Of a DNA stretch of 11,568 nt, positions 1 through 6,723 are shown in pieces; within the stretch, counting starts at the first letter, position 1; each line of letters opens with the position of its first letter. This DNA is from an uncultured Lachnospiraceae bacterium. Lineage in GTDB: Bacteria; Bacillota_A; Clostridia; Lachnospirales; Lachnospiraceae. A program made the position numbers and the translations under genes. Below the pieces are notes generated by a model. The model saw only the letters and a program-made list of their open reading frames with translations, did no database searches and was not told where the DNA came from. Location of the stretch: contig CADBNG010000416.1 in the NCBI GenBank assembly GCA_902795985.1, positions 1-11,568 on the forward strand, read 5' to 3'.

Positions 1-1
1 A

Positions 2-742
2 CTGAAAAACATTTCCTTCGGCGTGGACGACGAAGGAGAAAAAAAAGAGATCATCCGGGATATCAGCCTGACGATTCCGGACGGAAAACTCATCGTAATC
101 ACCGGACCGAACGGCGGCGGAAAATCCACCCTGGCCCGGCTGATCGTGGGTATTGAGAAGCCGGAAAGCGGACAGATCTTCTTTAACGGAACGGATATCA
201 CGGAGCTTTCCATTACTGAACGGGCAAAAATGGGAATCGGCTTTGCCTTCCAGCAGCCGGTCCGGTTTAAGGGAATTCAGGTGCTTGACCTTCTGAGAAT
301 CGCTTCGGGCAAACGGCTTTCGGTAACGGATGCCTGCCGGTACCTTTCGGAAGTCGGCCTGTGTGCAAGAGATTATATCGACCGGGAGGTCAATTCCAGC
401 CTTTCCGGAGGCGAGCTCAAGCGGATTGAAATCGCCACCGTTCTCGCCAGGGATCCGGAAATCTCCGTTTTTGACGAGCCGGAGGCGGGAATCGATCTGT
501 GGAGCTTCCGGAACCTGATCGAAGTGTTTGAAGGCATCCGGAAAAGACATGCCGACCGCTCCATCCTGATCATTTCCCATCAGGAAAGAATCCTGAACAT
601 AGCGGATGAAATCATCGTGCTCAAAGACGGGAAACTGACCGCCCAGGGAGCGAGGACGGAGGTCCTGCCGACGCTGATCGGAACCCCCTCCGCCCTGCAG
701 GAATGCCGGCCGAACAGTCTGACGAAAGGAACAGAAGAGTAA
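2..742 (+). CDS. sufC: SufC-type ABC ATPase of Fe-S cluster assembly (5' partial)
   Basis: Cytosolic ATPase expected to drive conformational change of a SufB/SufD-type scaffold during Fe-S cluster assembly. Seen: Walker A GPNGGGKST at nt 104-130, Q-loop glutamine at 251-253, signature LSGGE at 401-415, Walker B ending in FDEP at 470-481, D-loop AGID, and H-loop histidine at 578-580. A GTG at 23 could be read as a start, but the frame is open upstream to the window edge and reads LKNISFGV, the usual first strand of an ABC ATPase. The true start therefore lies outside the window. No membrane partner is present; the next gene is a SufB-like scaffold overlapping by one base, which is why I call SufC and not a transporter NBD. 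The FDEPEAGID Walker B/D-loop resembles, from memory, the minimal SufBC (SMS) type of methanogens and anaerobes more than E. coli SufC. Family assignment is solid; the SMS subtype is inferred. Confidence 0.9.
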   Translation: MKNISFGVDDEGEKKEIIRDISLTIPDGKLIVITGPNGGGKSTLARLIVGIEKPESGQIFFNGTDITELSITERAKMGIGFAFQQPVRFKGIQVLDLLRIASGKRLSVTDACRYLSEVGLCARDYIDREVNSSLSGGELKRIEIATVLARDPEISVFDEPEAGIDLWSFRNLIEVFEGIRKRHADRSILIISHQERILNIADEIIVLKDGKLTAQGARTEVLPTLIGTPSALQECRPNSLTKGTEE

Positions 743-1668
743 TGCAGAAACTGGATGAAATACAGAAGAGACTTCTGATGGAGGTCGCGGACCTGCACAA
801 GGTTCCGGAAGGCGCCTATAATATCCGTTCCAACGGAGAGTCGGCAGGCCGGGCCTCGACGGCCAATATCGAGATTACGTCCAAGGAAGACGGCAGCGGA
901 CTGGATATCCGGATCCGTCCGGGCACGAAAAATGAAAGCGTCCATATTCCCGTGGTCCTGACCCGGAGCGGACTAACGGAAGTGGTTTACAATGATTTTT
1001 ATATCGGCGAAGGCGCGGACGTGACCATCGTCGCCGGCTGCGGTATCGACAACTGCGGCAACCAGGATTCCCAGCATGACGGCATTCACCGCTTTTTTGT
1101 CGGAAAAGGCGCGAAGATCCGTTATGTGGAGAAGCATTACGGCTCCGGAAACGGCAGCGGGAAGCGGATCCTGAACCCGGGGACGGAAGTCCATCTCGAG
1201 GAAGACAGCACCATGGAGATGGAAATGGTCCAGATCAAAGGCGTCGACGATACCGACCGTGTCACCACGGCGGATCTGGCAAAAAACGCGAAGCTGGTGG
1301 TGCGGGAACGTCTGATGACCCACGGATCCCAGCGGGCGATCAGCAAATACGACGTCACCCTGGACGGGGAGGGCTGCAGCGCCGACGTGGTTTCCCGTTC
1401 CGTTGCCCGGGATGAATCCTATCAGAAATTCGACGCGAAGCTGGTGGGCAACGCCGCCTGTTCCGGACATACGGAATGCGATTCCATCATTATGGACAGC
1501 GGCCGGATCCTGGCCGTCCCGGGACTGGAAGCCAATAACGTGGACGCGGCGCTGGTGCATGAAGCCGCGATCGGGAAAATCGCCGGCGACCAGATTATCA
1601 AGCTGATGACCCTTGGACTGACCGAAGCCGAAGCGGAAGAGCAGATCATCAACGGATTCCTGAAGTAA
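742..1668 (+). CDS. sufB: Short SufB/SufD-family Fe-S scaffold protein (SMS/minimal SufB type)
   Basis: Scaffold subunit that would bind the SufC ATPase and assemble Fe-S clusters in the cytosol. I chose ATG 742, which overlaps the sufC stop as TAATG and has AAAGGA 11 bases upstream. An earlier ATG at 703 has no well-spaced ribosome site and would overlap sufC by 40 bases. The product is 308 residues, much shorter than E. coli SufB (about 495), as in archaeal and clostridial minimal SufB. The last ~90 residues carry the family core: Cys246 in TECDS and Glu274 in HEAAIGKI match the positions of the SufB cysteine and glutamate used in cluster assembly, followed by DQIIKLMTLGL. The middle is the repetitive beta-helix type (EGADVTIVAG, VGKGAKIRYVE). 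The N-terminal ~25 residues look helical. No sufS, sufU or sufA lies downstream. SufB rather than SufD is inferred from the retained Cys. Confidence 0.9.
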   Translation: MQKLDEIQKRLLMEVADLHKVPEGAYNIRSNGESAGRASTANIEITSKEDGSGLDIRIRPGTKNESVHIPVVLTRSGLTEVVYNDFYIGEGADVTIVAGCGIDNCGNQDSQHDGIHRFFVGKGAKIRYVEKHYGSGNGSGKRILNPGTEVHLEEDSTMEMEMVQIKGVDDTDRVTTADLAKNAKLVVRERLMTHGSQRAISKYDVTLDGEGCSADVVSRSVARDESYQKFDAKLVGNAACSGHTECDSIIMDSGRILAVPGLEANNVDAALVHEAAIGKIAGDQIIKLMTLGLTEAEAEEQIINGFLK

Positions 1669-1699
1669 TTCCGGAAACCGGCACCTGTCAGGGACGATT

Positions 1700-1735
1700 T
1701 TTCCGGACCGGAGCCCTTTGCGGCCGGTCCGGAAA
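1700..1735 (+). terminator. Strong hairpin after sufB, possible terminator without a U-tract
   Basis: A perfect 12-bp inverted repeat: TTTCCGGACCGG at 1700-1711 pairs with CCGGTCCGGAAA at 1724-1735 around a 12-base loop. It lies 31 bases after the sufB stop. There is no T-run after the stem on either strand, so classical rho-independent termination is not clear. It may act as an mRNA 3'-end stabiliser, a U-tract-free terminator, or an inverted-repeat binding site. Confidence 0.5.
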
Positions 1736-1745
1736 TAACAATGAA

Positions 1746-1766
1746 GAAACGCGCCGGCCGCGTTTC
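1746..1766 (+). terminator. Second tight hairpin just upstream of the GNAT gene
   Basis: A perfect 8-bp stem, GAAACGCG (1746-1753) with CGCGTTTC (1759-1766), closes a 5-base loop. It follows the larger hairpin by 10 bases and ends 16 bases before the GAGGA ribosome site of the next gene. Only a weak T-rich stretch (ACTTTAT) follows. The tandem arrangement suggests termination or mRNA processing between sufB and the acetyltransferase gene, but the function is inferred. Confidence 0.4.
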
Positions 1767-1791
1767 CTGCACTTTATGAAATGAGGACAGC

Positions 1792-2571
1792 ATGGAACGG
1801 CAGGAAATAAAAACGATTGAAGACCTTTCCCTGAATGCTTGGCCTTCCCACCAGATGCAGCTGTACGACGGCTGGATTCTCCGCTATTCGTATTTTTATA
1901 CCCATCGGACCAACTGTGTGGAGCAGATCGGCGAATCCCAGATCCCCGTGGATGAAAAAATCGCTTACTGTGAGAAAATCTACCGCCGCTGTAACACCCC
2001 CTGCATTTTTAAGATCACCCCGCTCACAGAACCGTCCTTCGACCGTATTCTGGAGGAAAAAGGGTATGTGGTCCGGCATGAAACAGCGGTAATGCGCTGC
2101 AGCCTGACGGAAGAAAGGGAGTATCCGGCGCATCCGGAAGTGTCCCTGGATAAGCGTATTTCCGATGAATGGATCGACGCGCTGTTTTCCATCAAGAAAA
2201 ACGCCACCGTCGTTCACCTGAAGATTGTTCCCTCGATGTATGCCGCGATTCCCAAGGACGTCATCTGCGCGTCAATCCGGGAAAACGGGCGGATTATCGC
2301 TACCGGCCTGGGAATCCTGGACCGGGATTACATCGGCATTTACGCCATCAACGTCGAGGAGAGCTGCCGGCGCAGGGGGCTGGCGAGAAAGGTCTGCGAA
2401 ACCCTGCTGTCCGCCGGGAAGAAAGCCGGGGTGAAACAGGCCTATCTGCAGGTTGTGGAAGACAACGATCCGGCAATTGCCCTTTACCGGTCCCTGGGCT
2501 TTGTCCGGGAATACGGCTACTGGTTTCGGCTGAAACCCTCCGGAACGGAACCTTTTTCCGATCTGCGCTGA
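1792..2571 (+). CDS. GNAT-family N-acetyltransferase with N-terminal Rv0428c-like domain
   Basis: Predicted cytosolic acetyl-CoA-dependent N-acyltransferase of unknown substrate, 259 residues. The C-terminal half (about 130-250) is the GNAT fold. Motif A, IGIYAINVEESCRRRGLA, has the pyrophosphate-binding pattern R-x-x-G-x-A at Arg193-Ala198. Motif B runs through EDNDPAIALYRSLGF (about 223-237), where Tyr232 is the usual general-acid position. The N-terminal half opens with AWPSHQMQLYDGWILRYS, a pattern I associate with two-domain GNATs of the Rv0428c/N-acetylglutamate-synthase-like group; that link is from memory. The start is ATG 1792 with GAGGA at 1783-1787. Hairpins separate it from sufB, and the next gene has its own promoter, so it may be monocistronic. 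No promoter of its own is obvious. Substrate cannot be predicted from context. Confidence 0.87.
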   Translation: MERQEIKTIEDLSLNAWPSHQMQLYDGWILRYSYFYTHRTNCVEQIGESQIPVDEKIAYCEKIYRRCNTPCIFKITPLTEPSFDRILEEKGYVVRHETAVMRCSLTEEREYPAHPEVSLDKRISDEWIDALFSIKKNATVVHLKIVPSMYAAIPKDVICASIRENGRIIATGLGILDRDYIGIYAINVEESCRRRGLARKVCETLLSAGKKAGVKQAYLQVVEDNDPAIALYRSLGFVREYGYWFRLKPSGTEPFSDLR

Positions 2572-2619
2572 CCGGCCGGGAAACTGCCGAAAAATGAACG
2601 GGAAATCGGTCCTTCCGCC

Positions 2620-2648
2620 TTGATATATAAGGGCCGATATGCTATATT
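2620..2648 (+). promoter_or_regulatory. Sigma-A type promoter of the ABC importer operon
   Basis: A -35 box TTGATA (2620-2625) is followed after exactly 17 bases by a -10 box TATATT (2643-2648), so transcription should begin near 2655. This leaves a leader of about 75 bases before the lipoprotein ATG. The leader can form small stems (GCTG 2653-2656 with CAGC 2688-2691; AAAAG with CTTTT inside it). I looked for a purine riboswitch core and did not find one. Confidence 0.7.
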
Positions 2649-2729
2649 TTTTGCTGTGGTGAAAGAGTACGAAAAGGCCCTTTTGCGCAGCCTATATCCA
2701 ATTTAAAATCCCATACGAAGGAGAAAAAA

Positions 2730-4034
2730 ATGAAAAAAGCAATCAGTATTATTCTCGCAGCAGCTATGGTGTTCTGCCTTGCAGCCTGCGGAGGTTCTGC
2801 CGCGCCCGCGGGGGGAACACAGCAGGCATCCGGATCTGCGGACAAAACGGCAGCACCGGACGTCAAAATCGGCGTGATCCTGGTCGGTGACGAGACCGAA
2901 GGCTATACCAAGGCCCACATGGACGGCATCAAAGCCGCCATGGCAGCGAACAACGTTCCGGAGGAAAACGTTCTCTGGAAGTACAAGGTGGAAGAGAACT
3001 CGGACTGCTATGACGCGGCGGCAGACCTTTATGCCAGCGGATGCAGACTGATTTTCGCCAACAGCTACGGCCATGAGACCTATATGGATCAGGCTGCCGG
3101 AGAGTTTACGGATGCAACCTTTGTTTCCATGACCGGCGATTTCGCGGCCATTTCCGGAAAAAGCAATCTGAAGAACGCTTTCACGGATGTTTACGAAAGC
3201 CGTTATGTTGCCGGCGTCGTTGCCGGACTGAAGCTGAAGGAGCTGCTTGATCAGGGAACCCTGACCAAGGATGCTTATCCCAACAGTTTTGATGCGGACG
3301 GCAATATCAAGATCGGTTATGTCGGCGCTTTCGATTACGCGGAAGTGGTTTCCGGCTATACGGCATTCTATCTCGGCATCAAGAGCATTGTGGAAAACGT
3401 CGCGATGGAAGTCAAATACACCAATTCCTGGTTCGATATCGATAAGGAAGCCGCAACCGCCCAGGCCCTCGTCGCCAACGGCTGCGTCATCATCGGACAG
3501 CACGCCGATTCCACGGGCGCTCCGGCCATGTGCGAAAAGCTTTCCAAAGAAGGCTCCTTATGCTTCTCCGTCGGCTACAACGTTGACATGCTGGATACCG
3601 CTCCCACCGTTGCGCTGACCTCGGCTTCCAACAACTGGGCAGTCTATTATACCTACGCTTTCAAGACCTTCATCGAGGGCGGCGACATCGCGGTCGACTG
3701 GGCGGAAGGCTATGACCAGGATTCGGTTTATATCACCGACCTCGGCCCGGCCTGCGCGGAAGGAACAAAGGACGAAGTGGATAAGGTTATCGCCGGCATC
3801 AAGTCCGGAGATATCCATGTGTTCGATACCTCCACGTTTACGGTAGACGGCAAGCCGGTTGATTCCGCAATGATCGACACCTCCTATTACGACTGGTCCA
3901 CCGGTTCGCCGGTCCTGGTCTATCAGGGCGAAGAAGTGGAAGCGGTTCAGGACGGATACTTCTCCGAGTCCACCATCCGCAGCGCCCCCTATTTCGCGCT
4001 GCGTATTGACGGCATCACAGAAGACAAAGAATGA
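2730..4034 (+). CDS. BMP-family lipoprotein, substrate-binding protein of ABC importer
   Basis: Extracellular solute-binding lipoprotein that delivers its ligand to the permeases encoded downstream. The N-terminus is a lipoprotein signal: MKK, a hydrophobic core, then lipobox LAAC with lipidated Cys20. A Gly/Ala/Ser-rich flexible linker follows to about residue 45. The mature domain is BMP/PnrA-like (Pfam Bmp): it starts with VKIGVILVG, then DGIKAAM, LIFANSYGH, FVSMTGD, KIGYVGAFDYAEVVSGYTAF, and VIIGQHADSTGAP. At 434 residues it is longer than classical BMP proteins (about 350), with a C-terminal extension. Family members bind purine nucleosides (PnrA, BmpA/NupN), and relatives bind riboflavin (RfuA), so nucleoside is the first guess only. 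The start is ATG 2730 with AAGGAG at 2718-2723. It is the first gene of an operon, and a hairpin after it probably lets it be expressed above the ATPase and permeases. Confidence 0.9.
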   Translation: MKKAISIILAAAMVFCLAACGGSAAPAGGTQQASGSADKTAAPDVKIGVILVGDETEGYTKAHMDGIKAAMAANNVPEENVLWKYKVEENSDCYDAAADLYASGCRLIFANSYGHETYMDQAAGEFTDATFVSMTGDFAAISGKSNLKNAFTDVYESRYVAGVVAGLKLKELLDQGTLTKDAYPNSFDADGNIKIGYVGAFDYAEVVSGYTAFYLGIKSIVENVAMEVKYTNSWFDIDKEAATAQALVANGCVIIGQHADSTGAPAMCEKLSKEGSLCFSVGYNVDMLDTAPTVALTSASNNWAVYYTYAFKTFIEGGDIAVDWAEGYDQDSVYITDLGPACAEGTKDEVDKVIAGIKSGDIHVFDTSTFTVDGKPVDSAMIDTSYYDWSTGSPVLVYQGEEVEAVQDGYFSESTIRSAPYFALRIDGITEDKE

Positions 4035-4046
4035 TCCTGTAATGGC

Positions 4047-4074
4047 GGCGGGGAGCCTGTACGCGCTCCCCGCC
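4047..4074 (+). terminator. Intercistronic GC-rich hairpin between binding protein and ATPase genes
   Basis: A perfect 10-bp stem, GGCGGGGAGC (4047-4056) with GCTCCCCGCC (4065-4074), closes an 8-base loop 12 bases after the lipoprotein stop. The bases that follow, TTACCTGTTTTAA, are only partly T-rich, so I read this as a leaky terminator or 3'-end stabiliser. Such structures commonly set a high binding-protein to transporter ratio in ABC import operons. Confidence 0.65.
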
Positions 4075-4088
4075 TTACCTGTTTTAAC

Positions 4089-4094
4089 GGAGGG
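4089..4094 (+). promoter_or_regulatory. Ribosome binding site that decides a TTG start
   Basis: GGAGGG lies 8 bases before TTG 4103. No ATG or GTG in the same frame is placed to replace it: the codons between the site and 4103 are not starts, and starting later would remove the first beta strand of the ABC domain (AIEIKNVTKTFG). Confidence 0.7.
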
Positions 4095-4102
4095 TTTTTC
4101 TT

Positions 4103-5647
4103 TTGGAAAACGCCATTGAAATCAAAAATGTGACCAAAACCTTTGGCCGGATCGTAGCGAACAAGAATGTCTCACTGGAAATAAAGGAAGGTGAGATTCT
4201 TTCGCTTTTAGGAGAAAACGGCAGCGGAAAAACCACGCTGATGAACATGCTCTCCGGCATCTATTTCCCCGACCACGGATCGATTTATGTCCACGGGAAG
4301 CAGGTGGAAATCCGCTCCCCCAAGGACGCCTACAGCCTGGGGATCGGCATGGTGCACCAGCATTTTAAACTGGTGGACGTTTTCAACGCGACGGAGAACA
4401 TCGCGCTGGGAACGGAAAAGAAAAAAGGAGAAAAATTCAGCCTCCGCGCCGTCCGGGACCGGGCGCAGCAGATCTGCGACAAATACGGATTTGAACTGGA
4501 CCTGAATCAGAAAGTGTACGAAATGAGCGTTTCGCAGAAGCAGACGCTGGAAATCGTCAAGGTGCTCTACCGGGGCGCCGATTTTCTGATTCTGGACGAG
4601 CCGACCGCAGTGCTGACGCCCCAGGAGGTGCAGCGGCTGTTTGCCGTCATCCGGAACATGAAGGCTGACGGCAAATCGGTCATCATCATCACCCATAAGC
4701 TCAAGGAGGTCCTGGAGATTTCGGACCGGGTGGTTATCATGCGGAAGGGAGAATACATCGGTTCGGTCGCGACGGCGGAAGCCACCGAGAATTCCCTGAC
4801 GGAGATGATGGTCGGAGAAAAGGTGGAACTGAATATCGAACGAAGCGATCCTGTCAATGTGCAGAAGAGGATCGAGATCAATAATCTTTCCGTGGTGAAT
4901 CATGAAGGAGTCCGGGTTCTGGACAACCTGAACTTCACCATTAACGGCGGGGAGATCCTGGGCATCGCGGGCATTTCCGGCAACGGCCAGAAAGAGCTGC
5001 TGGAGTCCATCGCGGGACTGCAGAGCACCGAACCCGGAAGCAGCATCCGTTACTTTGCCGGAGACAATGCGGATAAGGAGATGCAGCTGGTGGGCATGAA
5101 CCCCAGGGCGATCCGGGACGCGGGCATTCATCTGGCATTTGTGCCGGAGGACCGTCTGGGCATGGGCCTGGTGGGGTCCATGGGCATGGATGAAAACATG
5201 ATGCTCAAAACCTATGATGAAGGCAAATCCTTTATTACCGACCGGGCAATGCCGAAAAAACAGGCGGAACGGATCCGGAAGCGTCTCGGTGTTGTTACCC
5301 CGAGCCTTTCCACCCCGGTGTCCCGGCTTTCCGGCGGCAACGTGCAGAAGGTCCTGGTGGGACGGGAGATTTCCTCCGAACCCACGGTCCTGATGACGGC
5401 GTACGCGGTCCGCGGACTGGATATCAACACTTCCTATACCATTTACCGTCTGCTGAACGACGAAAAGAACAAAGGCGTTGCCGTGGTCTACGTGGGCGAG
5501 GAGCTGGACGTGCTCATTGAGCTCTGCGACCGGATCGTCGTGCTGTGCGGCGGCAGAATCAACGGGATTCTGGACGGGAGAAAAACCACGAAGGAAGAAG
5601 TGGGCCTGCTGATGACCGATGAAGGCGGAAAGGAGGCGGAAGCATGA
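4103..5647 (+). CDS. Tandem-NBD ABC importer ATPase, NupO/NupA/RfuB-like
   Basis: Cytoplasmic ATPase of the BMP-type importer, 514 residues with two fused nucleotide-binding domains, as in RbsA and NupO. NBD1 (about 1-240): Walker A GENGSGKTT 37-45, Q-loop HQHFKLVDVF, signature replaced by MSVSQ 141-145, Walker B with Asp165-Glu166 in LDEPTAVLTPQE, and H-loop THK. NBD2 (about 250-505): the Walker A position reads GISGNGQKE (290-298) without the Lys-Ser/Thr, a clean signature LSGGN sits at 409-413, and the Walker B region is MTAYAVRGLD (431-440), lacking the DEP glutamate. One composite site therefore looks competent and the other degenerate. Relatives usually read AQPTRGLD where this has AYAVRGLD. 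Translation begins at TTG 4103, preceded by GGAGGG. The stop overlaps the next ATG (ATGA). The C-terminal GLLMTDEGG matches the family ending. Substrate follows that of the lipoprotein. Confidence 0.93.
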   Translation: MENAIEIKNVTKTFGRIVANKNVSLEIKEGEILSLLGENGSGKTTLMNMLSGIYFPDHGSIYVHGKQVEIRSPKDAYSLGIGMVHQHFKLVDVFNATENIALGTEKKKGEKFSLRAVRDRAQQICDKYGFELDLNQKVYEMSVSQKQTLEIVKVLYRGADFLILDEPTAVLTPQEVQRLFAVIRNMKADGKSVIIITHKLKEVLEISDRVVIMRKGEYIGSVATAEATENSLTEMMVGEKVELNIERSDPVNVQKRIEINNLSVVNHEGVRVLDNLNFTINGGEILGIAGISGNGQKELLESIAGLQSTEPGSSIRYFAGDNADKEMQLVGMNPRAIRDAGIHLAFVPEDRLGMGLVGSMGMDENMMLKTYDEGKSFITDRAMPKKQAERIRKRLGVVTPSLSTPVSRLSGGNVQKVLVGREISSEPTVLMTAYAVRGLDINTSYTIYRLLNDEKNKGVAVVYVGEELDVLIELCDRIVVLCGGRINGILDGRKTTKEEVGLLMTDEGGKEAEA

Positions 5648-6723
5648 AAGAACCTCTGATCCGGATTATTAAAAGGGACATGAGCCCGTTCCCCCACAAA
5701 GTGCTGGTCCGGGCTATCGCCATTATCCTGGCGCTGGTGGTGAACGCGTTCTTTATTTACGGCGTGACCGGCCTGAACCCCTTAAGCGTTTACATTGTCA
5801 TGTTCCGGGGAACCTTCGGCAATACCATGCGGTTTTCCTGGGCGCTCCGGGATATGGTAACCCTTCTGGGAATCGGTGTGGCGCTGGCCCCGGCCTTCAA
5901 GATGCGGTTCTGGAACATCGGCGCGGAAGGCCAGGTGCTGATGGGCGGACTGGCGACGGCGCTGGTCATGGTTTACTGCGGCGATACCTTCCCGGCCCCG
6001 GTGCTGTTTATCGTAATGGTGGTCGGCGCCATCCTGGCCGGCGGCGTCTGGGGACTGATTCCGGCGTTTTTCAAATCCAAATGGGGAACCAATGAAACGC
6101 TGTTCACCCTGATGATGAACTATGTGGCCATCAGCTTTGTGGCGGCGCTGACGAATTACATGCGCGGCCAGGCCTCCAGCCTCGGAAAACTGAATATGGG
6201 CACGCAGGCCGGCTGGATGCCGAAGGTCTTTGGCCAGGGCTACAACGTGAACATCATCGTGATCGCCATTCTGGCGGTGCTCATGTTCTTCTATCTGAAA
6301 TATTCCAAACACGGCTATGAAATCGCCGTTATCGGCGAGTCGGAGAATACGGCGCTGTACGCCGGCATCGACGTCCTGAAAGTCCGCCTTCGCACGATGG
6401 TGATTTCGGGCGCGATCTGCGGTATTGTGGGCTTCCTGCTGGTTTCCGGCCGGGACCAGACCATTTCGGTCAACACCGCCGGCGGCAACGGGTTTACGGC
6501 CATCATCGTGGCCTGGCTGGCCCGTTTTAATACGTTCTACATGGCGCTGATTGCGTTCCTGCTGACGTTCCTTTCCAAGGGCGCGGCAGAGATTGCATCC
6601 ACCTATGCGCTGAATGATTTCGCGGCGGATATCATCACAGCGATCATCCTGTTCTTTATTCTGGGCAGCGAATTCTTTATCAACTACAAGCTGATCTTCC
6701 GGCATAAGGAGAAAGGAGAGTAA
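5644..6723 (+). CDS. ABC importer permease 1 (NupP/YufP-like, BPD_transp_2 family)
   Basis: Integral membrane permease, 359 residues, forming half of the transmembrane channel with the next gene product. A short basic N-terminus (IKRDMSPFPHKVLVRAI) leads into multiple hydrophobic segments. Family signatures are seen at residues 89-97 (FWNIGAEGQ) and from 148 (GTNETLFTLMMNYVA), with GYEIAVIGESENTALYAGID in the cytosolic loop that would face the ATPase. The C-terminus ends in a charged tail after FFINYKLIF. The ATG at 5644 overlaps the upstream stop as ATGA, with AGGAGG at 5631-5636, indicating translational coupling. Two distinct permeases downstream of a tandem ATPase and a BMP lipoprotein is the standard layout of nucleoside (NupNOPQ) and riboflavin (RfuABCD) importers. 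Confidence 0.92.
   Translation: MKEPLIRIIKRDMSPFPHKVLVRAIAIILALVVNAFFIYGVTGLNPLSVYIVMFRGTFGNTMRFSWALRDMVTLLGIGVALAPAFKMRFWNIGAEGQVLMGGLATALVMVYCGDTFPAPVLFIVMVVGAILAGGVWGLIPAFFKSKWGTNETLFTLMMNYVAISFVAALTNYMRGQASSLGKLNMGTQAGWMPKVFGQGYNVNIIVIAILAVLMFFYLKYSKHGYEIAVIGESENTALYAGIDVLKVRLRTMVISGAICGIVGFLLVSGRDQTISVNTAGGNGFTAIIVAWLARFNTFYMALIAFLLTFLSKGAAEIASTYALNDFAADIITAIILFFILGSEFFINYKLIFRHKEKGE

Noticed and set aside
23..25. GTG as the start of the SufC-type gene
   Set aside because: The frame continues upstream to the window edge with a normal ABC N-terminal strand (LKNISFGV), so the gene is cut by the window, not started here.
703..741. ATG 703 as the sufB start
   Set aside because: It would overlap sufC by 40 bases and lacks a spaced ribosome site. 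ATG 742 gives the common TAATG coupling and a suitable length.
2649..2729. Purine riboswitch before the nucleoside-type importer
   Set aside because: No recognisable purine-aptamer core sequences or three-way junction can be drawn in the roughly 75-base leader.
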